Positions 17,266 through 27,770 of a stretch of 64,000 nucleotides of DNA are shown one piece after another. The stretch comes from Roseomonas sp. E05 (GTDB taxonomy: Bacteria > Pseudomonadota > Alphaproteobacteria > Acetobacterales > Acetobacteraceae). The notes beneath the pieces were generated by a model, which was not told the DNA's origin, ran no database searches, and saw only the letters and a program-made list of their open reading frames with translations. The position numbers and the translations under genes were made by a program. The DNA is taken from positions 1-64,000 of the forward strand of contig NZ_JASIRT010000018.1 in NCBI RefSeq assembly GCF_030063475.1. Reading direction: 5' to 3'. Positions within the stretch are counted from its first letter, which is position 1. Every line of letters begins with the position of its first letter.

Positions 17266-17592
17266 ATGAGCCGCAACACTGCCATCGCCCGCATCTACTC
17301 CCCGGCACGTTCGGCCATGCAGTCCGGCAAGCGGCGGGGCGGCGGCTGGATCCTGACCTTCGCGCCTGCCGAGGCCCGCAAGCTCGACCCGCTGACCGGC
17401 TGGTTCGGCTCGGGCGACACGCAGGCTCAGCTTCGCCTCAGCTTCTCCTCGCGCGAGGCGGCCGAGGCCTATGCCAAGGCCAACGGCCTCGTCTACGAGG
17501 TCGAGGACGCGCCGGCGCCCCAGCGGGAAATCAAGCCGAAGTCCTACGCCGAGAACTTCCGCTACGGCCGGGCCGAGAACTGGACGCACTGA
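17266..17592 (+). CDS. NADH:ubiquinone oxidoreductase accessory subunit, NDUFS4-like
   Basis: 108 residues of the ETC complex I conserved-region family, homologous to the mitochondrial 18-kDa NDUFS4 subunit that stabilises the NADH-oxidising arm. Matching features are IARIYSPARSAMQSGKRR near the start, WILTFAPAEARKLDPLTGW, FSSREAAEAYAKANGL and the C-terminal KSYAENFRYGRAENWTH. ATG at 17266 matches the usual MSRNTAIARIY start; an ATG 24 bases earlier is less likely. It is isolated from a nuo operon and sits between tRNA-Pro and tRNA-Arg, as expected for this accessory subunit. Confidence 0.9.
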   Translation: MSRNTAIARIYSPARSAMQSGKRRGGGWILTFAPAEARKLDPLTGWFGSGDTQAQLRLSFSSREAAEAYAKANGLVYEVEDAPAPQREIKPKSYAENFRYGRAENWTH

Positions 17593-17608
17593 ATTCGCCG
17601 GCGGCGCG

Positions 17609-17685
17609 GCGCCCTTAGCTCAACTGGACAGAGCAACCGGCTTCTACCCGGTTGGTTGGGGGTTCGAATCCCTCAGGGCGCGCCA
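17609..17685 (+). tRNA. tRNA-Arg (anticodon TCT), CCA encoded
   Basis: Acceptor GCGCCCT (17609-17615) pairs with AGGGCGC (17675-17681), discriminator G, then encoded CCA at 17683-17685. The anticodon loop CTTCTAC between ACCGG and CCGGT gives TCT, which reads AGA/AGG. It begins 16 bases after the NDUFS4-like stop, so it may be co-transcribed with it. Confidence 0.95.
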
Positions 17686-17703
17686 CTTCTCCTCCACCGG
17701 GCT

Positions 17704-17754
17704 TAGAGCAGATCCCGTTCCGATGGCATCATCGGAACGGGTGAAGATGCTCTA
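17704..17754. repeat. long palindrome between tRNA-Arg and the EEP gene
   Basis: A perfect 12-bp stem, CCCGTTCCGATG (17714-17725) with CATCGGAACGGG (17730-17741), loop GCAT, framed by TAGAGCA (17704-17710) and TGCTCTA (17748-17754). The outer arm includes the TAG stop of the minus-strand gene. It probably ends transcription from both sides. The TAGAGCA...TGCTCTA frame resembles dispersed palindromes known from alphaproteobacterial genomes, so it may also be a mobile REP-like unit; that part is inference. Confidence 0.75.
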
Positions 17755-18504
17755 GCCGAAGCTTTCCTCCAGCGGCTCCGTCGCGCGATGGGCGGCCTCC
17801 GCCTGGGAGCGGTTGGCGCTGGCGGGCATGCGCAGCTCCGCCACCACGGGAAGGTGGTCCGAGGCGGTCTTGCCCGCCTTGTCTCGCCAGCTCGGGCCCA
17901 GCAGGTTGGCGGGCCGGCAGAAGATCTCGTCCAGCCGCAGCACCGGGAAGCGCGCCGGGAAAGTCCGGTGCGAGGTCCGCGCCGGCAGCAGCGGCGAGAG
18001 GCTGCGCCAGACCGGCCCCCGCCAGCTCCAGTCGTTGAAGTCGCCCATCACGACGGTGGGCCCCTCCATTTCCCGCACCAGCTTCGCCAGCCGGCTCGCC
18101 TGCCGGTGCCGCTCGGCCCGCTTGAGGCCGAGATGCGCGGCGATGACGCCGAGCAGCCCGCCGGGGGTGCGGATGCGCGCGGCGATCGCGGCGCGCGGCT
18201 CCCGCCCTTCGATGGAGAGGTCGTGCACCGCCTCCTGTTCCATCGGCCAGCGGCTGAGCAGCATGTGGCCATAGGCACCGTCATGCGCGTGGATCGTCTC
18301 GGCATGCAGGGCATGGCCCGCGAAATGCTCCCGCAGCAGGGTGAAGGGCGAGGGCCGGGCGCCGCGGCCGCGCGCCTCGACTTCCTGGACTGCCAGGAGG
18401 TCTGGATGGTGGCGGCGGATCAGGCCGAGCACGCGCTCCAGGTCGTACCGCCCATCCGGGCCGATGGCCGAATGGATGTTCCAGGTCATCGCCCGCAGGA
18501 TCAT
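17752..18504 (-). CDS. endonuclease/exonuclease/phosphatase family protein, YbhP-like
   Basis: 250 residues with the EEP fold: MTWNIHSAIGPDGRYDLERV, the metal-binding Glu in DLLAVQEVEARG, VIAAHLGLKRAERH, VVMGDFNDW and a C-terminal TASDHLPVVAEL catalytic Asp-His. It lacks the DNA-binding features of ExoIII and resembles the YbhP group, found beside cardiolipin synthase-like genes. Its ATG overlaps the stop of the phospholipase D-VTT gene (ATGA), so the two are coupled. The substrate is unknown; a phospholipid or nucleic acid phosphodiester are both possible. Confidence 0.85.
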   Translation of the reverse strand: MILRAMTWNIHSAIGPDGRYDLERVLGLIRRHHPDLLAVQEVEARGRGARPSPFTLLREHFAGHALHAETIHAHDGAYGHMLLSRWPMEQEAVHDLSIEGREPRAAIAARIRTPGGLLGVIAAHLGLKRAERHRQASRLAKLVREMEGPTVVMGDFNDWSWRGPVWRSLSPLLPARTSHRTFPARFPVLRLDEIFCRPANLLGPSWRDKAGKTASDHLPVVAELRMPASANRSQAEAAHRATEPLEESFG

Positions 18505-20714
18505 GCTTCCTCCTTGTGTGCGGCGCGGCGCCGGAACCAGCCCACCAGCATCTGCAACCCATAGGACAGCGCTGCCCAGGCCAGCAGCACCAGCACGAAG
18601 CCGATGATGTCCGTCAGGGAGGGGGCCTGCATGATGCGGATGAGCCGGTCGCCGAGGGCCGTCATCAGCAGCAAGCCGGGCGCCAGGCCGAGCGCGGTGC
18701 CGGCCATGTAGTCCAACATGGGGATGCGGATGGCGCCTGCCACGAGGTTCACCAGGGTGAAGGGGGCAACCGGCATCAGCCGGACCATCGTCACCGCCAT
18801 GATGCCGTTGCGGGCGATGCCCCGGCTGATGCGGTTGATGCGCGGCCCCATCAGCTTGCGCAGCATGTCCGGCCCGGCCCTGCGCCCGACCAGATAGGTC
18901 AGGAAGGCGCTGACCAGCGCGCCCACCGCCGCGTACATCAGCCCCGGCCAGAGGCCGAAGGCCGCCGCCGTGGCGACGATCAGCACGTTCACGGGGAAGG
19001 CGAGCAGCCCCAGGACCATGAACAGTCCCAGCGCCATGGCCGGGCCCCAGGCACCGTTGACGCTCTGCATCGAGGCGCTGAAGGTGTCGGGGTTCAGGAA
19101 GTCGGCCAGCGGCGTGTAGCGCCAGGCGATGCCGAGCAGCAGGATCGGCCCCGCCACCAGCGCGATGCGAAGCCAAAGGGGCATGAGGTGAGGGTGTCCG
19201 TTTCCTGCAGTGAAGTCGGCCAGCAGCACGGTGGAGCTGAGGGGGCGGACCGGGTCCGCCACCGCCTCGATCTGCGGCAGGCCCTCGCCTTCCTGCAGCC
19301 GCCCGTCCTCGATCGGGAGCAGTTGCCGGCGCCGGGTGCCCAGCCTGTCGAGGGCGGCGAAGAGGGAGCCGCCCTGCGTCGCCTCCGCCACCTGCTCCAG
19401 CGTGGCGCCGAGATGCTCGGCGAGGAAGCGGTCGCGCACCTGGCGGATCCCGGCACGGGTCGCCTCGTCGCGCGCCTCGATCACCAGGTCGCACTCGCTG
19501 TCGGCCGCCATGGAGCGGTTGCAGAGATTGGCCGAGCCGACCCGCAGCAGCCGGTCGTCCACGATCATCACCTTGGAGTGGACCATGACGTCCGCCTGCG
19601 GGCCGCGCCGGCCGCCGACATGCGGATAGAGCAGCCGCACCCGGTCCATCACGCCGGCGCGGCGCAGCGTCTCCGTGAAGCGGATGCGGCCCGCGAGCAT
19701 GGTGCGGTGTTCCAGCCAGGTGTGGTGGGTTTTCGGGCCGAGGATCACCGCCTCAAGCTGCGGCCGCTCGCGCATCCGGTCAGCGAGCCGCTGCGCCAGG
19801 CCGACATTCGTCAGGAACTGGTTCTCGATGTAGATGCTGCGCTCGGCGACGTCGATCATGTCCTCGAAGAGCCGCTCGACCTCCCGGATCTCCGGCTCAT
19901 CCTCGAAGGTGCCCATGGTGCGGGCGATGCCGATCTCGACGTCGCGGAAGTCGGGCACCACGCCGCTGGGCCAGAGGTCGGTGCCGTCGGCGCCGGCGGG
20001 CGAGGGGGGCGGCAGCTCCTCGCAGGCGCCGCGGAGCCAGCGGGAGTGGAAGAGTTCCGCCAGCGCGGTGGCTGCGGCGCCATCCACCATCATCTGCGTG
20101 TCGTGGAAGGGCGCGTAGGTCTCGTCCCGCGGGTCCATGCGATGCGGGTTGTGGATCCTGTGCTCGGACGTGTCCCAGCGGCGGATCGTCAGGTCCAGGC
20201 CGCCGCAGAAGGCGAGGCTGTCGTCGACGATGGCAAGCTTCTGGTGGTGGGAAGCGCCGAAGGCGATCTCGTCGTCGAGGCAGAGCTCGATCTGCCAGGG
20301 GGTGTTCCACTGCAGGCTGAGGGCCGGCAGCAGCTCGCGCTCCAGCGCGTAGAGTACCGAATAGTCCCAGAGCAGGAGCTTGACGCGCAGTTCCGGCCGC
20401 CGCTGCACCAGCGCCGCCAGGAAGGGGCCGAGGGTGGCCGGCAGGCCGTCCGCCGCCTCGCCGCTGGGGCCGACGAGCGGCGTTCGGCTGTCAATGTCCC
20501 AGCCGGCGATGAAGATGCTGTGGCGTGCCTTCTTCAGCACCTCGCGCAGCGTGCCATAGTAGTTGGCGGCGTCCACCAGCACCTTGCCGCGCGCCGCCCG
20601 CTCCAGCCGCCAGACGTTCTGGCCGGGGCGGAGCAGCCCTTCCCGCCCGGACGTTGCCGGCCGCGGCATCCCGGCCGGGCAGGGATGCTCGGCGATATCG
20701 ATCAGATTGCCCAT
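18501..20714 (-). CDS. phospholipase D / cardiolipin synthase-like domain fused to VTT membrane domain
   Basis: 737 residues. Two HKD motifs mark the phospholipase D superfamily: H157-Q-K159 with D164 in GASHHQKLAIVDDS, and HSKVMIVDD in the second half. Each is followed by a GG/GS stretch (AFCGGLDL; RVGSANLCNRS). After about residue 500 comes a hydrophobic VTT (DedA/TVP38-like) domain with AFPVNVLIVATAAAFGLWPG, VGRRAG and RLMPVAPFTLVNLVAGA. The likely role is phosphatidyl transfer or hydrolysis at the inner membrane coupled to a lipid-scramblase-like domain. ATG at 20714 chosen over a TTG three bases earlier. panC lies 34 bases upstream and the EEP gene overlaps downstream. Confidence 0.86.
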   Translation of the reverse strand: MGNLIDIAEHPCPAGMPRPATSGREGLLRPGQNVWRLERAARGKVLVDAANYYGTLREVLKKARHSIFIAGWDIDSRTPLVGPSGEAADGLPATLGPFLAALVQRRPELRVKLLLWDYSVLYALERELLPALSLQWNTPWQIELCLDDEIAFGASHHQKLAIVDDSLAFCGGLDLTIRRWDTSEHRIHNPHRMDPRDETYAPFHDTQMMVDGAAATALAELFHSRWLRGACEELPPPSPAGADGTDLWPSGVVPDFRDVEIGIARTMGTFEDEPEIREVERLFEDMIDVAERSIYIENQFLTNVGLAQRLADRMRERPQLEAVILGPKTHHTWLEHRTMLAGRIRFTETLRRAGVMDRVRLLYPHVGGRRGPQADVMVHSKVMIVDDRLLRVGSANLCNRSMAADSECDLVIEARDEATRAGIRQVRDRFLAEHLGATLEQVAEATQGGSLFAALDRLGTRRRQLLPIEDGRLQEGEGLPQIEAVADPVRPLSSTVLLADFTAGNGHPHLMPLWLRIALVAGPILLLGIAWRYTPLADFLNPDTFSASMQSVNGAWGPAMALGLFMVLGLLAFPVNVLIVATAAAFGLWPGLMYAAVGALVSAFLTYLVGRRAGPDMLRKLMGPRINRISRGIARNGIMAVTMVRLMPVAPFTLVNLVAGAIRIPMLDYMAGTALGLAPGLLLMTALGDRLIRIMQAPSLTDIIGFVLVLLAWAALSYGLQMLVGWFRRRAAHKEEA

Positions 20715-20748
20715 CAACCTGCTGCAACGCAGGAAGCGGCGAAAAGTG

Positions 20749-21609
20749 TCAGGCTTCGCTACGCGAGGAGATCATGACCGGCATGTTATCCAGCAGCCGC
20801 ACACTCCCCAGTTGCGCGGCAACGATAAGCCGCGCTTCGCCGGACGCGCCGGCGGGCCAGGGTTGCAGACTGTCCGGCACCACCAGCGCCAGATAGTCCA
20901 CGCCGAAGCCGGCAGCCGTCAGCGCCTCCTGCTCCCGCGCCAGGGCGGCCTGCGGCGCCGCACCGCCGGCCAGCGCCCCGGCCAGCGCCTGCAGCGCGCG
21001 GGGGAGCCGAGCGGCCTCACCACGTTCGCCCGGCGAGAGGCGCTGGTTGCGGGAGGAAAGGGCCAGCCCGTCCGTGTCGCGCACCGTGGGCAGGGGCAGG
21101 ATGCGGAGGGGCAGATGCAGGTCGGCCACCACGCGCCGGATCACCTGGAGCTGCTGCCAGTCCTTCTCGCCGAACACGGCGACATCGGCGCGGGTCATCA
21201 TGAAGAGCTTGGTGCAGACTGTGGCCACGCCGCGGAAGTGGCCGGGGCGGGCGGCGCCCTCCCAGCCCTCGGCGGGGCCGGAGGGCTCGATGCGGGTGGC
21301 GTCCCCGGGCGGGTACATCACGGCCGGGCCGGGCAGCCAGACCAGGTCGCAGCCGGCGCGGCGCAGCTTCTCCAGGTCGCCCGCCTCGTCGCGCGGGTAT
21401 CGGTCGAGGTCCTCCTGCGGACCGAACTGCAGCGGATTGACGAAGATCGAGACGATCACGCGGTCGGCGGCGGCGCGGGCGGCCTCGACCAGGGCGAGAT
21501 GACCCGCATGCAGCGCGCCCATGGTGGGCACCAGCCCGATGCGCTCTCCCCCGGCGCGCCATGCCTGGGTTGTGACCTGCAGCCCCGCCAGTTCCCGCTC
21601 GACCTGCAT
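20749..21609 (-). CDS. panC: pantothenate synthetase (pantoate-beta-alanine ligase)
   Basis: 286 residues. Joins pantoate and beta-alanine with ATP to make pantothenate for CoA. The nucleotidyl-transferase motif is VPTMGALHAGHLALVEAA (HAGH), with FVNPLQFGPQEDLDRYPR, the FGEKDWQQLQVIRRVV segment, and DGLALSSRNQRLSP as the KMSKS-like loop. ATG at 21609 has GGAGGAA seven bases upstream; a longer form from 21666 is unlikely. panB is not adjacent. Confidence 0.95.
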   Translation of the reverse strand: MQVERELAGLQVTTQAWRAGGERIGLVPTMGALHAGHLALVEAARAAADRVIVSIFVNPLQFGPQEDLDRYPRDEAGDLEKLRRAGCDLVWLPGPAVMYPPGDATRIEPSGPAEGWEGAARPGHFRGVATVCTKLFMMTRADVAVFGEKDWQQLQVIRRVVADLHLPLRILPLPTVRDTDGLALSSRNQRLSPGERGEAARLPRALQALAGALAGGAAPQAALAREQEALTAAGFGVDYLALVVPDSLQPWPAGASGEARLIVAAQLGSVRLLDNMPVMISSRSEA

Positions 21610-21687
21610 CCTGTTCCTCCAAGCCCACTTCCCGGGCTGAGTGCCGTTCCCGCGCCGCCAGCGCAAGGGTGGATGGCGCGGGATGGC

Positions 21688-21716
21688 TTGACGCGCGGCG
21701 CCCCGCGCGGGATCAC
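21688..21716 (+). promoter_or_regulatory. weak candidate promoter upstream of trpS
   Basis: A TTGACG box at 21688-21693 and GATCAC at 21711-21716 with 17 bases between, which include a short GCGCGG/CCGCGC hairpin. Only the -35 is convincing. Confidence 0.3.
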
Positions 21717-21745
21717 GCCCAGCGCCAGGCCCGAAAGGTTCGACG

Positions 21746-22747
21746 ATGCAGCGTGTTTTCTCCGGGATTCAGCCTTCCGGCATCCCCACCCTCGGCAACT
21801 ACCTGGGCGCCATCCGCAACTGGGTGCCCATGCAGAACGGGGATGCCTCGCTCTTCTGCGTGGTGGACCAGCACGCCATCACGGTGTGGCAGGACCCGAA
21901 GGAACTGGCGCGGCAGACGCGCGAGATGGCGGCGGCGCTGATCGCCTGCGGGCTGAGCCCGGAGCGCTGCATCCTCTTCGTGCAGAGCCACGTGCCCGCC
22001 CATGCGCGCCTCGCCTGGGTCTTCAACTGCGTGGCCCGCATCGGCTGGCTGAACCGCATGACGCAGTTCAAGGACAAGGCCGGCAAGGACCGCGAGGGCG
22101 CCTCGGTCGGTCTCTACGTCTATCCGAACCTGATGGCGGCCGACATCCTGGCCTACCATGCCACCCAGGTGCCGGTGGGCGATGACCAGAAGCAGCATAT
22201 CGAGCTGGCCAACGACATCGCCCAGAAGTTCAACCACGACTATGGCGAGGAGTTCTTCCCCGTCATCCAGCCGCTGATCCAGGGCGTGGCGGCGCGGGTG
22301 ATGAGCCTGCGCGACGGCACGAAGAAGATGTCGAAGTCGGACCCCTCCGACCAGTCGCGCATCAACCTGACCGACGATGCCGATGCCGTCGCGCTGAAGG
22401 TCCGCCGCGCCAAGACGGACCCGGAGCCGCTGCCTTCCGAGGAACGGGGCCTGGAGGGGCGGCCCGAGGCGCGGAACCTCGTCGGCATCCTGGCCGCCAT
22501 CACCGGCAGCACGGCCGAAGCGGTGCTGGCCGAGCATGGCGGCAAAGGTTTCGGCGCCTTCAAGGAGGTGCTGGCCGAGGCACTCGTGGCCAAGCTCTCG
22601 CCCATCCAGGCGGAGATGAAGCGGCTGCTGGACGACCCGGCGGCGGTGGACGCCGCCCTGCGCCGCGGCGCCGAGAAGGCCGCCGCCATCGCCGACCCGA
22701 TCGTGCGCCGCGCCGAGGAGCTGGTCGGCTTCCTGCCGCCGCGCTGA
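21746..22747 (+). CDS. trpS: tryptophanyl-tRNA synthetase
   Basis: 333 residues, normal for bacterial TrpRS. The class I signature is [19 protein letters not shown] (TLGN in the HIGH position) and the KMSKS loop is [31 protein letters not shown] and [16 protein letters not shown] are characteristic of TrpRS. It is divergent from panC and converges on ispDF, sharing a hairpin with it. Confidence 0.96.
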   Translation: MQRVFSGIQPSGIPTLGNYLGAIRNWVPMQNGDASLFCVVDQHAITVWQDPKELARQTREMAAALIACGLSPERCILFVQSHVPAHARLAWVFNCVARIGWLNRMTQFKDKAGKDREGASVGLYVYPNLMAADILAYHATQVPVGDDQKQHIELANDIAQKFNHDYGEEFFPVIQPLIQGVAARVMSLRDGTKKMSKSDPSDQSRINLTDDADAVALKVRRAKTDPEPLPSEERGLEGRPEARNLVGILAAITGSTAEAVLAEHGGKGFGAFKEVLAEALVAKLSPIQAEMKRLLDDPAAVDAALRRGAEKAAAIADPIVRRAEELVGFLPPR

Positions 22748-22776
22748 GCGCACGGGGCAGGAGAGAGAGAGGAGCC

Positions 22777-22799
22777 GCCGGCCTGGGTGTCAGGCCGGC
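22777..22799. terminator. hairpin shared by the ends of trpS and ispDF
   Basis: A perfect 9-bp stem, GCCGGCCTG (22777-22785) with CAGGCCGGC (22791-22799), loop GGTGT. It lies 30 bases past trpS and covers the ispDF stop (22790-22792). There is no T-run, so it may slow polymerase rather than terminate alone. Confidence 0.5.
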
Positions 22800-23938
22800 A
22801 GCAGCAGGGTGGCGGCGGCCTGGGCGGCGATGCCCTCGCCGCGCCCGGTGAAGCCCAGTCGCTCCGTGGTGGTGGCCTTCACCGAGACCCGGCCGACCGG
22901 GATGCCGAGCAGGTCCGCCACCCGCGCCCGCATCGCCTCCGCATGAGGGGCGATCTTCGGCCGCTCGCAGATCAGCGTCACGTCCACATGCGTCAGGATG
23001 CCGCCGCGCGCCGCCACCCGGCCGGCGGCGTGGCGGAGGAAGGCGGTGCTGTCGGCGTCCTTCCATTGCATGTCGCTGGGCGGGAAGTGGCGGCCGATAT
23101 CGCCCTCCGCCAGCGCGCCATAGATGGCGTCGCACAGCGCGTGCAGGCCGACATCGGCGTCCGAGTGCCCCTCCAGCCCCAGCGGGTGCGGAATGGTCAC
23201 GCCGCAGAGGATGAGCGGGCGGCCCTCCACCAGCCGGTGGACGTCGAAGCCGGTGCCCATGGCCGGCAGCAGGCGGGGCAGCAGGGATGCCTCGGCGCGG
23301 GCGAGATCCTCGGGATAGGTCACTTTCAGGTTGCTCTCCGATCCGGGCAGCAGCGCCACCGGCAGGCCGGCGGCCTCCAGCAGTGCGGCATCGTCGGTGG
23401 CTTCTTCGCGCGCTGCGCGGTGCGCGTCCAGCAGGGGGGCGAAGCGGAAGGCCTGCGGCGTCTGCGCGCGGAACAGCCCGGCGCGCGGCACGGTGCGCAG
23501 GATACGGCCGCTCTCGCCGGCCTTCAGCGTGTCGCTGACGGGCTGGGCGGGAATCGCGCCGGGGACGTCCTGCAGCGCCTTCAGCAGGGCCGGCACGATG
23601 CCGGCGGGTACGAAGGGGCGGGCGGCGTCATGCACCAGCACGACGTCGGGCGGCGCGGCGGCCAGCGCCTCCAGCCCGGCGCGCACGCTGGCCTGCCGGG
23701 TGGCGCCACCCTGGACGGCGGGCAGGCAGGGCAGGCCGGCCAGCGCCGCCTCGGCCTCGCGCGCCTCGGCGGGGCCGGCGACCACCGGCAGCAGGGCCGT
23801 CACGCCGCCCTCGGCGAGCAGCGCCTCGGCGGCATGGCGCAGGATGGGGCGCCCGGCGAGGGCGAGATATTGCTTCGGCCGTTCGGCGCCGAAGCGGCTG
23901 CCGGTTCCGGCCGCCATGAGCAGGGCGATGACACGCAT
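22790..23938 (-). CDS. ispDF: bifunctional IspD/IspF enzyme of the MEP pathway
   Basis: 382 residues combining two non-consecutive MEP-pathway steps. The N-terminal IspD part (about 1-220) has [20 protein letters not shown] and [11 protein letters not shown] and makes CDP-methylerythritol. The C-terminal IspF part (about 225-382) has [10 protein letters not shown], the metal-binding [22 protein letters not shown] and [11 protein letters not shown], and cyclises the phosphorylated product. Such fusions are typical of Alphaproteobacteria. Divergent from dusB with 168 bases between. Confidence 0.96.
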   Translation of the reverse strand: MRVIALLMAAGTGSRFGAERPKQYLALAGRPILRHAAEALLAEGGVTALLPVVAGPAEAREAEAALAGLPCLPAVQGGATRQASVRAGLEALAAAPPDVVLVHDAARPFVPAGIVPALLKALQDVPGAIPAQPVSDTLKAGESGRILRTVPRAGLFRAQTPQAFRFAPLLDAHRAAREEATDDAALLEAAGLPVALLPGSESNLKVTYPEDLARAEASLLPRLLPAMGTGFDVHRLVEGRPLILCGVTIPHPLGLEGHSDADVGLHALCDAIYGALAEGDIGRHFPPSDMQWKDADSTAFLRHAAGRVAARGGILTHVDVTLICERPKIAPHAEAMRARVADLLGIPVGRVSVKATTTERLGFTGRGEGIAAQAAATLLLPA

Positions 23939-24106
23939 GGCGCGAACCCTATCCGCCCGGCACCGCCGCGCCCAGGGGGATATCCGTCAGGAGTTCGCCA
24001 AGCCGGTTTCAAGGGGCGTGACCTGGGTCAAGCGGTGAAATTTGCCAACAGGTCAGGCGGTTTGCTCATGGACGGATCGGGGGCTTGTGACTAGATTGCC
24101 CAAATC

Positions 24107-25189
24107 ATGAGCATCGCCCCCACGCCTTCCACGGCCGCGCCGCCGGTGTTGCGGCCGATCACGGTCGGGCCGATCCGCATCGACGCCCCGGTCATCCTCG
24201 CGCCCATGTCGGGCGTTACCGATCTGCCCTTCCGCCGCCTCTGCCGCGAGTTGCGGGCTCCCATGGTGGTCAGCGAGATGATCGCCAGCCAGGCCATGGT
24301 GCGGGAGAACCGCCAGACGCTGAAGATGGCCGAGGTGGACGGGTTCGGCGGGCCGGCCAGCGTGCAGCTCGCCGGCTGCGACCCCGTGACCATGGGGGAG
24401 GCGGCGAAGCTGGCGGCGGATCGCGGCGCCGCCATCGTGGACATCAACTTCGGCTGCCCCGTGAAGAAGGTGGCGTTCGGTCAGCAGGCCGGCAGCGCCC
24501 TGATGCGGGACGAGATCCATGCCGCCCGCCTGCTGGAGGCGACGGTGAAGGCCGTCTCCGTGCCGGTCACGCTGAAGATGCGCATGGGCTGGGACCACAA
24601 CAGCCTCAACGCCCCGCGCCTGGCGAAGATCGCCGAGGAGTGCGGCATCCGCATGGTGACGGTGCATGGCCGCACCCGGCAGATGTTCTACACCGGCAGC
24701 GCCGACTGGGCCTTCGTCGCCCAGGTGAAGCAGGCGGTGGGCATCCCCGTCATCGTCAACGGCGACATCCTGACGCCGCAGGACGCGGCCGAGGCGCTGC
24801 GCCAGTCCGGGGCGGACGGCGTGATGATCGGCCGCGGCTGCTATGGCCGGCCCTGGCTGCTGGCCCGCACCGCGGCCTACCTGACCACCGGCGCCGAGCT
24901 GCCCGAGCCCGACCTCGCCACCCAGTACGAGATCCTGCTGCGGCACTACCGGGCGATGCTGGAGCACCACGGCACCCATCCCGGCGTGCGGCTCGCCCGC
25001 AAGCACCTCGCCTGGTACTCGAAGGGCCTGCCCGGCTCGGCGGAGTTCCGCGTGCAGGTGAACCGGGCGGAGACGGCGGAAGCCGCCGAGGCTTTGCTGG
25101 AAGCCTTCTACCGTCCGCTGATCGACCAGGGCGTCGAAGCCGTCCGGGACGCCTTCCGTGAGCCGGACCAGGATGCGCTGGCGGCATGA
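24107..25189 (+). CDS. dusB: tRNA-dihydrouridine synthase B (NifR3 family)
   Basis: 360-residue FMN TIM-barrel enzyme reducing uridine in t[23 protein letters not shown], the catalytic Cys in [41 protein letters not shown] and [16 protein letters not shown] match DusB. It heads the nifR3-ntrBC arrangement seen across Alphaproteobacteria, and its TGA overlaps the ntrB ATG. The upstream 168 bases should contain the operon promoter. Confidence 0.94.
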   Translation: MSIAPTPSTAAPPVLRPITVGPIRIDAPVILAPMSGVTDLPFRRLCRELRAPMVVSEMIASQAMVRENRQTLKMAEVDGFGGPASVQLAGCDPVTMGEAAKLAADRGAAIVDINFGCPVKKVAFGQQAGSALMRDEIHAARLLEATVKAVSVPVTLKMRMGWDHNSLNAPRLAKIAEECGIRMVTVHGRTRQMFYTGSADWAFVAQVKQAVGIPVIVNGDILTPQDAAEALRQSGADGVMIGRGCYGRPWLLARTAAYLTTGAELPEPDLATQYEILLRHYRAMLEHHGTHPGVRLARKHLAWYSKGLPGSAEFRVQVNRAETAEAAEALLEAFYRPLIDQGVEAVRDAFREPDQDALAA

Positions 25190-26324
25190 GCAGTCCCGTC
25201 CTTTCGTTCCGGAGGCCCGGGGAGGGCAGCGTGGCCTTGCCTGACGCCGTGGCTTTGCTCGCCGCCCTTCCGGTGCCCGTGGTGGTGCTCGACGCGAAGG
25301 ACCGCTTCCGCTCCGCCAATCCGGCGGCGGAGCAGTTTTTTCAGCTTTCGGCGGGCACACTGGCCCAGCTCGGCCTCGCCGACCTGATCCCGCCCGACAG
25401 CCGCCTTTTCGCCCTTGTGGCGCAGGTCCGCATGCTCGACTCACCCGTCTCGGACCATGATCTCACGCTGGACAGCCCCCGCCTGCACCGGACCGGCGTC
25501 GCGGCGCATGGCGCGCCGCTGCCCGAGCTGCCCGGCGCGGTCGTGCTGACGCTGCAGGATGGCAGCAAGGCGCAGAAGCTTGAGCGCCAGCTCGACTTCC
25601 GCGGCGCGGCGCGCGGCGCCTCGGCCATGGCGGCGATGCTGGCGCATGAGGTGAAGAATCCGCTTTCCGGCATCCGCGGCGCGGCGCAGCTGCTGGAGCA
25701 GTCGGCCAGCGAGGCGGATCGTGAGCTCTGCGTCCTGATCCAGGACGAGGCGGACCGCATCCGCAGCCTTGTCGAGCGGATGGACATGTTCTCCGAGCGC
25801 CCGGTGGAGCGTGCCCCGGTGAACATCCATGAGGTGCTCGACCATGTGCGGCGCATCGCCGGGCGCGGCTTCGCCAGTCATCTGCGCATCGTCGAGGACT
25901 ACGACCCTTCGCTGCCGCCGATCTTCGGCAACCGGGACCTGCTGGTGCAGGTCCTGCTGAACCTGGTGAAGAACGCCGCCGAGGCGGTGGACCCGCAGAC
26001 CGGCGAGATCCACCTCTCCACCGCCTACCATCATGGCGTGCGGATCGCGATTCCCGGCTCGCGCGAGCGGGTCCATCTGCCGCTGCAGGTCAGCGTGCGC
26101 GACAATGGGCCCGGCATTCCCGAGGATGTCAGCGCGACGATGTGGGAGCCCTTCGTCTCCACCAAGCGGGGCGGGCAGGGGCTCGGCCTCGCCCTGGTGG
26201 CCAAGCTTGTCGCCGATCAGGGTGGCCTGATCGAGTGCGACAGCCGCCCCGGCCGCACGGTGTTCCGCCTCTCCCTTCCGATGGTGCCGACCGGCTTCGC
26301 CGGCCACCCCAAGACCCGCGACGA

Positions 26325-26328
<4 letters not shown>
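25186..26328 (+). CDS. ntrB: nitrogen regulation sensor kinase NtrB (GlnL)
   Basis: 380 residues, soluble. An N-terminal PAS domain (about 15-125) is followed by the phospho-acceptor H154 in [22 protein letters not shown] and an ATPase domain with N-box [22 protein letters not shown] and [12 protein letters not shown]. It phosphorylates or dephosphorylates NtrC depending on PII state. It overlaps dusB and ntrC by four bases each. Confidence 0.94.
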
Positions 26329-27766
<1,438 letters not shown>

Positions 27767-27770
<4 letters not shown>

